From assembly GCA_040437565.1 (NCBI GenBank), contig JBDOQK010000076.1, forward strand, positions 51,615 to 115,614: a stretch of 64,000 nucleotides of DNA, written 5' to 3'. Each line of letters starts with the position of its first letter. Position 1 is the first letter of the stretch. Shown here piece by piece: positions 48,330-58,640 of this stretch. Source of the stretch: Albugo candida (Eukaryota; Oomycota; Peronosporomycetes; Albuginales). The position numbers were made by a program, and so were the translations under genes. The notes beneath the pieces were generated by a model that was given only the letters and a program-made list of their open reading frames with translations, was not told the DNA's origin and ran no database searches.

Positions 48330-50230
48330 CATCGCTGCGATGAAAGAGGAAGCCCCGCAATCTCTATTCGAAGTTTCTGATGGATACTATCATCAGAACG
48401 GGACTCTGAAAAATTCAAACGATCTCCTTGTGTGTGCTAAAATCGAGTGTCAAGATTCTTACAAACGACTTTTACATTAGAAAATTACAACTGCCTTTCT
48501 ACGCCATAAGGATTGTTTTATCTGGTTCCTTATGAGACGCGCCAAAGTTTATAGTCTTGCTCACTTGTTGTATGCTGTGCTATCAATGATCAATCATTGG
48601 CTAAAATCACAGATCGTACCTGCTTTACGACTGCAAAGTCCGATAAGCCAGAGACCCGGATGTTACTATTGGATAAAGTAAGTATCACCACCGCTCTACA
48701 ACGAAACCAAAAGACTATGTAGCCAAATTTACTTGAGGTCACACTTTACACTATTCTAATTGAATGTTTGATGTGCTATGTAAGGTACGTACCCATACGA
48801 TAAATACATGTTTGAGTTTTGTCAATTTGGACTTATTCAAATGATACTTGTTTGCAGACGTCGATGTGGATGATAAGAATGGAGCAGATCTTTCAGATTG
48901 CCTTTCCAAAGACGTTCTTACAGAATGTATAATTAGATGTTTATATGTTCCTTCAACTAATCCACAAGAACATTAAAATGACGAAGACGTACATTTGTTT
49001 CAGCTACTGGTAAGCATAGAAACTCTGCAGTGCTGCACCTGTACAAACTATCTATTCTAGGTCGGGCGGACCACGATTCATGGCTCTGTAAAGAACAAGG
49101 TTATGTTCCACTGGCATCTAGAGTTCTTAGATGGCTGTTTCGCGTCCTGAGTGACGGGAATCGGAAGATCCTACAGGCAGCTGACAGCACGTTGGCTGAG
49201 GCTTTAAAAAGATGATGGATTTCACTCAGGAGGAAAATCGGGTATTGGTTAGGCTGGAATCAACCTGTCAGACTTCATGTTCATTTACTATACGCAATTG
49301 CGCACAGCATTTTGATCGCTAAGCACGACATTGAGCAAATTGCTGAATGAGCAAATGAAGATTGCTCGGAATTCTTGATTTCAAGAAAGCAATACATGTG
49401 AACCCTCCATTTATGCAAAATCTCCACTGTGAATATTTAAGTGATGATGTACCTAAGTGGATGCTACGTTGCGCTGGATTGCAATGATGCTTGAGCAAGC
49501 ACCTCAAAAATTTGTATCTTAAACCAGCATATTTTTATCAAGACTTTATCCGATGTTTCTGATGCTGCTATACTGATAGACTCCGAAGTCTTGGTTCGGA
49601 TATCTATGATTAAGCACGAGTTTGGACAAGTTCAGAACGCTGTTCTAATTTTATCGAAAATGCTTGACGTCTGCTGGAGACGCGTGAAAGTCTGAATGTG
49701 GCGCAAAGTGTGCGTCTTACTGGATGCTAAACGTATTTTCTTGGTATTTACCAAAGTCTGGTCAGTATGGAAAAGGAAAACTCAAATCAGTCGATCAAGA
49801 AGAAGGATGAACACTTACAGTCACGGAAGATACCTACAGAAAAAATGCCGGGAATGGTGATACCAGTGAAGCTTAAGTCATCGTGCCGGGCTTGGAGCAA
49901 ACCTATCCAAAGTTTTCTTCGGTGATGGTCCGAACATACAATTTGATTCTATTAACCACAACATTAATGGACAATTTGGTAAAGCGTTTTCAAGTAGATG
50001 CCAGCCTGAAGGGTATACAAGTTTCCATGGCAAGGCTTGATCCAACAGTAGGGCCACTTGTTATCTTTTTGGGTGTTACGTTGGTCCAGCCCCGGGTGAT
50101 ACATTCTGGTTTCTGCATTCCATTTATCTTTAATGGCTCAATCATATTCCTTATCGTCCGCGTTGAGCACCATATTTTATCTTTTCATTGCCACTGTCCG
50201 CACATTCACATCATATTTATGTGAACATCG
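48330..50230 (+). pseudogene. VAC14 (PIKfyve complex scaffold) remnant
   Basis: VAC14 is the HEAT-repeat scaffold of the PIKfyve/Fab1-Fig4 complex that makes PI(3,5)P2 on endosome/vacuole membranes. In order, the plus strand shows LKSQIVPAL (~48600); FDVLCK at 48766-48783 and, across a likely intron, DVDVDDKNGADLSDCLSKDV and LTECIIRCLYVPST; then VPLASRVLRWLFRVLSDGNR and KILQAADSTLAEALKR (~49100-49215), matching the family's 'EFLDGLF.MLSD.N..IRQ.AD..L.EFL'. Next are LRWIAMMLEQAPQK (~49480), SDAAILIDSEVLVRISMIKH (~49560-49620), VCVLLDAKRIF (~49720) and FSSVMVRTYNLILLTTT (~49920), matching 'FAS.MVQ.LN.ILLTS'. Frames change repeatedly. The C-terminal third beyond 50230 is not followed. Identification rests on several ordered segments. 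Confidence 0.75.
48784..48858 (+). other. Probable GT-AG intron in the VAC14 remnant
   Basis: The reading ends at FDVLCK (...TGTAAG), followed by GTACGT, and resumes after TTTGCAG with ACGTCGATGTGGATGAT. The ~73-75 nt insert has a good donor and a pyrimidine-rich acceptor. The restored reading is off by one base, so either the boundary is misplaced by a base or the copy has a one-base indel. Confidence 0.4.
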
Positions 50231-52559
50231 AAGGCCACCAGTGATTGAGGCTGTATGTGCTGAATTCTCAATGGGCTGATGAAAATCTAATAGATAGCGC
50301 AACTCTAATGATTGCTATCCTGGAGTTAGTCCTAGCAGCTGAAGATTTCTCGATAGATACCCAGAAACGCAGAATAAAGCTCACCAATTGCTATCACAGG
50401 TACCTTCAGATAAACCTATATAAGAAGTCAAGCTTATCGGGAGTGTTACGGAAGAAAAAGCCCACACAATGATTTCACATAGAAGAGGATACCACGATAG
50501 AAGCAGCATCTGCCAAATGTAACATGGAGGAGAGCATGCAGTCTTAACTGAGTCCACTATGGCGTCTGGAAGCGAGTCTCTACGAGACGTTGATCGCTTC
50601 ATTGATCGCTAGAGATACAAGGGTAGCCCTCCGAAGGACTTGATGATGAAGCCGGACAAAGCACAAAGTGGTCGAGAATCGATTAAATAAGGCGTTTCAA
50701 TTTTTCCAATGTAGTAAGACTCAAAAACCAGCAAGATTGCCAGCAGATTAATAGCGTGACTGGAGCTTTGATTCGACAAACAGAATCCTGTTTTGGACTC
50801 GGAGAAATGTTCGAACATGATAATGATGTGCTTATGAATCCTAACGGCTGTAAATAGCCTCGTAATCGGATTGTTCGCTAGAAACTAGCGTCTCGACGCA
50901 CGTGTCTATCACGATGCAGACGAACTTGAAGCGAACGATGATTTGATAGAAGCTCTATCGATGCATTTGATGGGCAACTCAGGCTCTCAAATTTACAGAA
51001 GACGCATTACGAAATGACATGAACGCAATGAAGGTGCTGTTGGAAATGGCAAGCTGTCTCTCAGATGGGTATGAAGTAAAAGTTTTGATAGCGTTCTGTC
51101 AAGAGATTGTACCGAAACTCTGCCTCAGAATTGTATCACATCGGAAAGCATTATCGTATTTCGACGTTGGAAAACGTGCAAAGTATCGCCTGTGATCGAA
51201 CGTTGCGAGCAGCGCTGCAGAATCACGTTGTTGCAGTTCATTTATAGCGCTATACGATCGAGCGAATTCTGTCATTAGGCTGCTCGACATTACAGCACCC
51301 TGGCTCACAAATGTGCTTGTCTGAAGGAGATTCAAATACATATTCAATAATTAGATAAACCAGAATATAAGCGTCATGATGGGATTTCTCATGGATATTT
51401 GGTACTTTTAGATGTTGAAGACTGAATACTTTAGCAAGCGTTTCTTTGGTAATTTACAACAAACATCTATCTGCATATATGGTCGGGTGATTGACATCCA
51501 TAAAAGGCACTTGAATTGCGCATACCCGAATCACTTCGTGTCGCAAAATTGCATTTGGAAACTTGGCAGCCACAAACACATTTTTTGATCTTATTCCTAT
51601 TCTACTGAGAAGTAAAACCATGTGGTCTAATAGATATAATCATGGCTTCAAATGGAAACGCGATCATCGGCAATCTGTAGTTCATCAAGAGAGCGTATCC
51701 CGAAGCAAATAGCACCGCCATCACTGGGTTGGGAAGACTTAAAAATACTCTTGCCAAAATGCGTTGACGCGTGTGACATCGTTAAAAAAGATTTTTCATA
51801 TCGACTTAAAACGTTTGTAGTCTTCCAGTGGCCTTTGAACTCATCGCGGAATGTAAATATCCAAACTGTAATCACCTAAGACAAGTGGTAGACAAATCCC
51901 AAATTATCCAAAATGAAGTCTCGATACATCAACTCTGAGTTCCCCATCCACCAAAGCATCTAATGTGACAGAAAGGTGATCTAGAAAGTATGCTTGCAAA
52001 AGACTGATAGCCGTATTTGCGCACACAAATAATGTGGACCATGGGAGATCAGCACTCTTGTTGTTGAACAAGCCTCAGAGGGTACTACGCGCGACATCCA
52101 ACATACCATATACGACCTTGCTGAAGGCATCAATGTAATGTAGGTGCGATAGAAGTTCGATTTCGAACATATAATGAGACCGATCATGAAACACTTGACA
52201 ACTCATCTCATGAGGAGGTGATTTATGTTGCTGCGATGAGATCATCTCTTAGATAAAGTCACAGCAGTGCATCCCCTTAATCGTCGTACAGAAGCGTCAG
52301 ACATAGCGCCTCCTTTGGGTGTAGGACAACCATAAACCATAGGGCTGTCAAACGCATGCATCTTACAACACCCTGAGCAGTTCTCTCACCAATTGCGGAT
52401 TTCGTGAACACAAAATGATCTATGATACTGACTTTGACCTCGATATGTAAAATGTTTCGACAAATGTGAGTCTGAATATTAGGAAATATCCACTCGATCT
52501 TCTGCAGTTACGAAAGGAGAGCACACAAAAAGCAAGACAAGTCGTAGTGAGATTGGTTC
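50231..52559. other. Unassigned; weak coding-like frames on both strands
   Basis: A 75-codon plus frame at 50245-50472 may be the decayed end of VAC14 or unrelated. Minus-strand frames at 52187-51981, 51875-51648 and 51347-51099, plus a piece reading DHLSVTLDALVDGELRVD near 51950, suggest a minus-strand gene remnant between 51.1 and 52.4 kb. No family is recognised. Confidence 0.25.
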
Positions 52560-53335
52560 TCGAAGTCACCCCACCCTGTTTAAACGATTTAAAAACTTAC
52601 AAACTAGCTTCAGCAGAGCAAACGGTTTCAAGTGCCTTGTAACGCCACCAGAAAACATAATTTAGACATTCTTACCTCTTCTTCTGACCCTCTTTCACTA
52701 ATGTTCTCGCTTACGTTATATCGCATCTTTCCTTCGAAATCCCCTCCCTATTAAACGTTTCCAGAACAACCAAACTCACTTCCTCCAAGGTTGCAGATGC
52801 GTTGTAAATTCATCAGAAAACTTGATTCAAGCATTCTTCACTCCTCTTCTGACGCTCTTTCACTACTGGTATTGCTTGAATTTATTTTCATTTTTCTTTT
52901 TGAAGTCTTTTTATCCTGTCCAAACACTCCCAGAAGAACCAAACTCACTTCTTTGATGTTGTTCAATATCTTATTGAAGCGTCCGAAAACTCGTTTTAAA
53001 CGTTTTCAACTTCTCCTGTAACTCCATTCAAATGCCTATATTTGCTGTAATACGTTCCCACATTCTTTGTAATATACTCTCGCTCGTTATAAACGCTTCC
53101 GAAATATCCAAATTTACTTCTCTGACGCTTTTTTTATGTCTTTTTTTTGAAACGTAAACGAACACGTTTTCAAAAAACATTCTCAACTTCTCTTGTAACG
53201 CTATTCAAAAGCCTTTATTCGTTGTGATACGTTCCCGCTTTCCTTGTAACGTCTTTTCACTCTGTTCAAACGATGCTTAACACGTCTTGAACGCTTACAA
53301 ATGTCTTGTAAATATCAGCAGTGTTTGCGTATATC
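52560..53335. repeat. Degenerate tandem repeat, unit ~165-173 bp
   Basis: At least four imperfect copies of a pyrimidine-rich unit occur. The anchor CAGAAAAC is at 52649 and 52814, its variant CCGAAAAC at about 52983, and the corresponding site (cgaacacgttttca) at about 53159, giving steps of about 165, 169 and 175 bp. Other shared blocks are CTCTTCTTCTGACCCTCTTT against CTCTTCTGACGCTCTTT, AGAACAACCAAACTCACTTC against AGAAGAACCAAACTCACTTC, and TTGTAACGCCA against TTGTAACGCTA. The array stops within a few bases of where the myosin remnant becomes readable. Confidence 0.7.
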
Positions 53336-53339
53336 GGAG

Positions 53340-55316
53340 ATATGAGTATTCTCGTTGATTCAAACAGATGGCTAAACTTATATGCGCCAGACCTCATGAT
53401 CAAGTATACCGATGTAATTCGCTGCCCGACATATACGCTGTCACAATGAAAGCCTTCCGTTACATACGAAAGCTTTATATGAATAATTCAATCCTCGTCA
53501 GTGGCAAGTCTGACGCCGGAAAGACTAAAGCTGTTGTTGTAATGGGACATGTAGGGAGCTTGGCGGCCAATGTGAATTCGAAGCCATCCAGTAGATCAGA
53601 AATCGTCTACCAGCGACAAAACTAACCGAAATGACAACAGTCTCACTCTGTGAATTTCATAGAGCTCCAATTATAATGAACGTAGTACTCGTTGGCGCAA
53701 CTTCGAGAGTATTTTCGCTTGAGATATCGTGTCCTACGACCCAACGTGTCCGAGAGCTACATTTTCACATTCTCTATCAGCTTTACGAAATAAAAACTAC
53801 TTCCCAGAATTGCTCTTTCAAAACTGTTCATATCGATACATTCTGAACAGCATCGACGACACAAAACACGAAGAAAAGTTTACAAGCGCTTGTATTGCAT
53901 GGCATGTATCGAACGCTACAATTCCACATCTAGCATTCAGGCGGAGCATTTTTTACTTTGGGCATGTGGAATCCACAACGTGTAATGACGATTTGAATAC
54001 GTCTCTGGTACCTGACCCGTAGACTTTCTACTTGCTCGCCAGACATTTTGGAGTCGATAATACTGACTTTAGACGATCCAGTGGCAATTCAATGTCATTG
54101 TTATGACGTGAAGTGATCTGAAAGCCAAAGCCTCACGACAAAGCATCTGATTAACGCGATCCGTCCGCGAAACGTTTCAACTGGAAATTGTTCGAATGAC
54201 TCGTCGAGCAAAAGAATGAGACCATTGGCGAGAAATTCCGTGAGCGTTCCCAGATTACTGAAAGTTTCGACTCTGGGTTTAATTTTGTCGAAATATATTC
54301 GCTTCGGCGGTTTTGCATCAATTCCGCAAATGAGAAATTCCAATAAAAATTCGTACGATAGGTTCAGAACCGCTCAGATGAAATGCGAAGATAAGAGCAT
54401 TCGTGGTCACATATCCACTCTGAAGACAATCAAGACGTCCTCGATCTAATCGAAAGAAGAATATACTGAATAGCTTGACCAAACGAAGAGAAGTTTATTG
54501 AAAGTGCACAGATCTTAGGATTAAGAACCATATTGAGGAATCGATGCGGGCAACCAGCTTAGATGCGGCATTTTCGAGCAAATTGGGTGCTGTGATGGAG
54601 AATAACTAGTTCTGGTAACGCCACGATCAAAGCAATGTGGATTAATAAGCGTTAATTACGCGGGAATGGTCACGTACAACGCCATGTGCTTTAATGATAC
54701 ATCGCGATGCACTTTTTCCGAGAGTCAAAGCTGTTTTGAGCGCATCGAATGTGTCGATTCTGAGAAAAATGGTTGGGTTTCACATGAAAACTCGGATAAC
54801 ATCGCGTCTTACCGACAAAAAATAAAGATTCACGCTTGGTAACGACAAAAAACTGTCGTTACACAGTTCGAAATAAGTTTGGCGAAAACAGATCAAGCAC
54901 AACTCAATTTCCTTTTGGTTTGATGTGTCAACCCCAAAATCCACAGAATCCGAACGCTTTCTCCCATGACGATGCAGTGAGTCAACCTCAATGCTCTGGC
55001 GTCGCGAAAGCGAAGCCCGTCACTCGAAGGACATATTTGAGTCGTATCTCATACACGTAATGTCACAAAAACGTTTAGCTTTTATCAATTGCATCGACGC
55101 ATTGGTATCAACAGTAACGCTAAACGATCATCAAGCAATAATGTGAGCAATATTCGCAGTTCTCCTCCAAATGGCGAAGTTAGAGACTGTCAATTCCGTC
55201 TCCCGCAAACCAATTGTGGCTTTTTCGATTTTCACTCGGGCATCCATGACGCCAGGATTTTCGTTGGGATGCTGCTGGAAACGCAAGGGATTTATGGCGG
55301 TAATTTTAACTCATGA
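53340..55316 (+). pseudogene. Myosin motor-domain remnant
   Basis: Myosin heads hydrolyse ATP to move on actin. Ordered segments are DSNRWLNLYAPDLMIKYTDV (~53356), SLPDIYAVTMKAFRYIRKLY and ILVSGKSDAGKTKA (P-loop, normally GESGAGKTE, ~53495-53530). Then come VGATSRVFSLE and LHFHILYQL (~53690-53800, normally 'G..I.TYLLEKSR...ER.FHIFYQL'), LNSIDDTKHEEKFTSACIA and FRRSIFYFGHVES (~53840-53970). Later, QPQNPQNPNAFSHDDAVSQP with QCSGVAKAKPVTRRTYLSRI SYT (~54930-55060) matches 'RC..PN...P..F.......QLRCSGVLEAVR..R.GYPSRI'. ARIFVGMLLE (~55250) may be the 'TKVFFR.G.L' strand before the lever arm. P-loop residues are altered, frames shift repeatedly, and the 54.0-54.8 kb part is poorly readable. The N-terminus is cut off at the tandem repeat. 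No IQ motifs or tail are seen. Confidence 0.82.
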
Positions 55317-55884
55317 GATGTGGTTAGGACTTTGAGAGAAATATTGTGGATGATTAGGCTTTACTTTTCAGCTCCCGTGCTAGGCGAGACAGTCTAGGTA
55401 TTCTTTATCAGGCATTGTTTTGCACATAAACACTTTTTGCTTGCATGAATAAGCACCAAAAATGTACCGAGGTGTTTCATTGATGGACGGATTTTTTTAT
55501 CAACTGATATCGCCAGTCATTTTGATGGGAATTTTTGATCGCTATCAAAATGACTGAGGCTAAATAATATTTCCACTCATTTGTAAACCGCAACCTCGTA
55601 TTGGCGATAGTCCCTCAATTAAAAGAACAGTGTAATTGTAATTACTATTTTTACTTTATTGCGAGGTTCTCTGCAAATTCCGTGCTATTTTGCTCGAAAA
55701 CAAAGAGTTTATTCGACCATGGAATCTATTGACGTGGAGCTATAGCGTCACTGGTATTCTGCATGGATATTCGAATCGATAGGCTACTAATCTACCTTCT
55801 ACGATCTTTTGCAGATGAGTGGATGGATAGTGCATTCTTTCGGAAGAGAACTGACTGATCAGATTGATGACAAGCCAAATCAAA
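55317..55884. other. Spacer with one perfect inverted repeat
   Basis: A 13-bp perfect inverted repeat CAGTCATTTTGAT / ATCAAAATGACTG occupies 55514-55526 and 55544-55556, with a 17-nt loop. Nothing else is recognised between the end of the myosin remnant and the SINE. Confidence 0.6.
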
Positions 55885-55896
55885 CTATACATGACC
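55885..55896. repeat. 5' target-site duplication of the SINE
   Basis: The 12-mer ctatacatgacc is matched by ctgtacaggacc at 56157-56168, immediately after the A-rich tail. Two mismatches suggest that the insertion is not recent. Confidence 0.55.
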
Positions 55897-56156
55897 TTTG
55901 GAGTTCCCGTACCCCACTCAGTCGGTTAACCACTTGAGCGCTCGCACGGACCCCCTGCCGGAGGTCGTTAGTTCGATCCCCGGCAGTGTTGGCAGCCGTT
56001 TGAGCCCGCCCAAGCAATAAGCTTAGAAAATGTCTGCCGCCCTCGGTTTGAAGTCAGCGTTAAGTAATAATCACATGGTCAGGGGCTCATGATAGAATAA
56101 GGAAGGTAGTTAAAGAACCAGATAAACAGTGTAATGAAATCCTTGACAAAAAAAAA
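55897..56156 (+). mobile_element. tRNA-derived SINE (~260 bp)
   Basis: The head contains RNA polymerase III promoter boxes of a tRNA: an A-box-like CACTCAGTCGG at about 55914 and a B-box GTTCGATCCC at 55971-55980, with paired CTGCCGG / CCGGCAG sequence around the T-arm. A tRNA-unrelated body follows, then an A-rich tail (gacaaaaaaaaa). Flanking 12-mers ctatacatgacc (55885-55896) and ctgtacaggacc (56157-56168) match at 10 of 12 positions, as expected for an old target-site duplication. The tRNA part is interrupted relative to a working tRNA, so it is an element and not a tRNA gene. Confidence 0.75.
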
Positions 56157-56168
56157 CTGTACAGGACC

Positions 56169-56479
56169 CAAAAACCGTCGTCTCCTGCTTCATCATGCCA
56201 GTTTCTAGAGCAAGCCTTTCCGCTATTACACAACTCTTAGCCTTTCATTTACTGCCTCGAATGTTCAGGTATCGCTCTTACTCGAAAAAAGTGGAAGGGA
56301 ATATCAACAGATTGATATCTGCATTTATATGCGATAGGTAGCATCTCACAAACCCAAACAAGCCGCGATCGATATCTCATATTAAAATTGAGACACCTGT
56401 TGCCTCTTCTCTTGACCTCTGCACACGACTGTGGGTTTACGAGCTTGGGACACTCATATCGACATATACCATTTCTCAA
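56169..56479. other. No recognisable gene
   Basis: A minus-strand 76-codon frame at 56479-56249 contains several Cys but no signal peptide or known motif. Nothing else is seen. Confidence 0.3.
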
Positions 56480-56848
56480 TTGCTAGAAACTTTCGCAGAA
56501 ATGTACCTCTGTATCGATTTGGGAGCCATAACATATTCGATCGATTGTTCTCTACGCACTTTTTCTGAACCTTTTATTCGCCTAATAAATGCTGTTATAC
56601 GATTTCTATCCGAGCCATCCTATTCGTCGGCTTCTACATTCTTTCTTCTGGACTCTGGGTTTAAACCGACAAGTATTCATGGTATCGGAAGAAGCGAAAT
56701 CACACTGTCTGTTATGTACAGTGTCGATCAGGAGCAAGTAAATTTATTCGTTCTGTACTTGCTGTGTGATATATTTTTGCAGGCTCAGGTGCAAGCGTTG
56801 CGATCAACAGACTCAATCAAGAGGAGATATAGTAACTCGTTTGGCTGA
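56480..56848 (+). CDS. Hypothetical ORF, 122 aa
   Basis: A 122-codon plus-strand frame with mixed hydrophobic composition (FIRLINAVIRFLSEP, QVNLFVLYLLCDIFLQAQVQ). No domain is recognised and no neighbouring segment extends it. Its length is modestly above background for this AT-rich DNA, so it may be an exon of a decayed gene or chance. Confidence 0.2.
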   Translation: MLETFAEMYLCIDLGAITYSIDCSLRTFSEPFIRLINAVIRFLSEPSYSSASTFFLLDSGFKPTSIHGIGRSEITLSVMYSVDQEQVNLFVLYLLCDIFLQAQVQALRSTDSIKRRYSNSFG

Positions 56849-57016
56849 TGGCATATACTTCATAGGGGTACTGCACAGCTCTGAATAACACTCGTAGACA
56901 TAATCAAAATGTTTTTCACCTTCATTCTCCTATTTTAAAGAAAGCGTCTCTATTCGTATCACAAGCAAAAAAAGAAGAGGACACTTTCCCCCTTCCTTGT
57001 TTGCGTAAACGTTGGC

Positions 57017-57116
57017 TCTGCGCGTATGGTCTAGTGGAAGAACCCGTTACATGTTATGCAGTGAATGATCCATCTTGCATAATCGGTTCATTGTATAAGA
57101 TTTCAGCCAGCGCAGA
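57017..57116 (+). tRNA. tRNA-like element, degenerate or not canonical
   Basis: TCTGCGC (57017-57023) and GCGCAGA (57110-57116) form a perfect 7-bp end stem, as in an acceptor stem. TGGTCTAGTGGAAGA near the start is an excellent tRNA A-box/D-loop, and an internal 7-bp hairpin TTATGCA...TGCATAA is present. The T-arm is poor: GGTTCATTG lacks the usual GGTTCGAnTCC, and it sits too far from the 3' stem. At 100 nt it would need an intron. It may be a decayed tRNA, the head of another SINE, or chance. Confidence 0.3.
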
Positions 57117-58640
57117 TAAAACTTTAGGAGGCAGGTTGCGCTAAACCACGTGTATATTATCTATCAAAGAATACGCTATTTAATGCCACAACGCTGGTTC
57201 TACCACCAAGAAGATGAAGGCCCAGATCAGGTTAGTCTTGTTGAAATGTTGTAATACGCAAGAGTACGCCAAGGTTATGATCGCCTTCCAGGAAAGATCG
57301 GAGCCAGCTAATAGCTGATCGAGTGAAATGAAATACGGTTTCTTTGCAGAATTTGGGATGAAATGTTGGGAATCTTGAACGTGCCCAATTCCCCTCCACG
57401 TTTACTTATACGAATTTCAATTTTTTTGTTAACGTAGAATCAAAATGCCCGTGTGGACTCGTCGAGGTGAAAATCCAGCTTATCCCCCCGTAACCTTCAT
57501 CGTGATTGATAGCTCGTACGTTATGCTGGAGATCTCAAAAAGCTTCACGGATTATATCTTTCGATTTTCACATAAGCTGCATCATCCGCCCATGAGAGTG
57601 GAATGATTCCAAGCTGCATTGTAATAATATTTGGACACGCATGACATAAAGAAAAGTACTATAATACTTTTCGGAGTCAGAATATAAATGGAATCAGTAG
57701 AAGAGAAAGCTTCACAGTTCTTTCATCCCAGAGAAATGCGCGCTTAAAGGGTCGTACGGAAAAAAATGGCGATGTAGAAGATGCTGTGTACCATAATATA
57801 AATCGTGTGACTATGAATGGCATTCCGGTTATAGATGTCGACTACCGAGGCGATATTCATTGTGTCTGATATCGTTGAATCTGCAAAAAAGTATTCAGTG
57901 CGCTCTGTTGGATCCTTGAAAGCATTCACCACGAACTAGTAATATTGGTACAAGAAACGATTCGAAGAAATTAAGGCCTTGTTCACCATACCCATTCTGC
58001 TTTTATTACCCAGAAACAGCTTGTATCAATTGCGGAAGATTGAAGTAGAGCGGAGTTTGAGATCCTAAGAAAGCTACCTGTTTTGGATATGAGCAGCACG
58101 GTATAGTTATAGATATTATTGATGTATGCCAACCACATATAATCCTCATTGATGGATATTGAATTCTTCAAGATACCTCAAGTTTCACAGATTTTTTTTT
58201 CTTGTTTCGCATAATAGTCGTGTGGTTCTTGTAGTGCTGTGTAAACCATTTTGGGCTCGTCATAGAACTTGGTTACTTCAAGACAAGGTATGAAATGTGA
58301 ATAGAACCACTTTACCTGGAAATGGAATGAGTTGAGCAAGCCATTCAGCTATAGCAATAGCGGATCCGACGTCGAGAATTCTAGCATTAGAAATGGGTAG
58401 CTTGTGAATGAAATACTGCTAGGAAACATGTTATTCACTTCAGAGAATAAGCAGCGCAGTATTTTGATGTGTTGGTGCCTAATAGGATAATATTAACATG
58501 TACTCGATCCGAGGATGCTATAATCATAGTGCTGTAGGCCATTCACGCAAAGCTACGACTATACTGTGGTAATTGGTTGAGTAGACTGAGGTTCGACTGT
58601 AAATGAGTCAGATGCCATTATTGAGCAATACTGGTAGGTT
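57117..58640. other. No firm gene
   Basis: Minus-strand frames at 57932-57744 and 58171-57983 look mildly coding and share strand with family B just downstream in coordinates, but cannot be aligned to it with confidence. Otherwise nothing is recognised. Confidence 0.3.
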
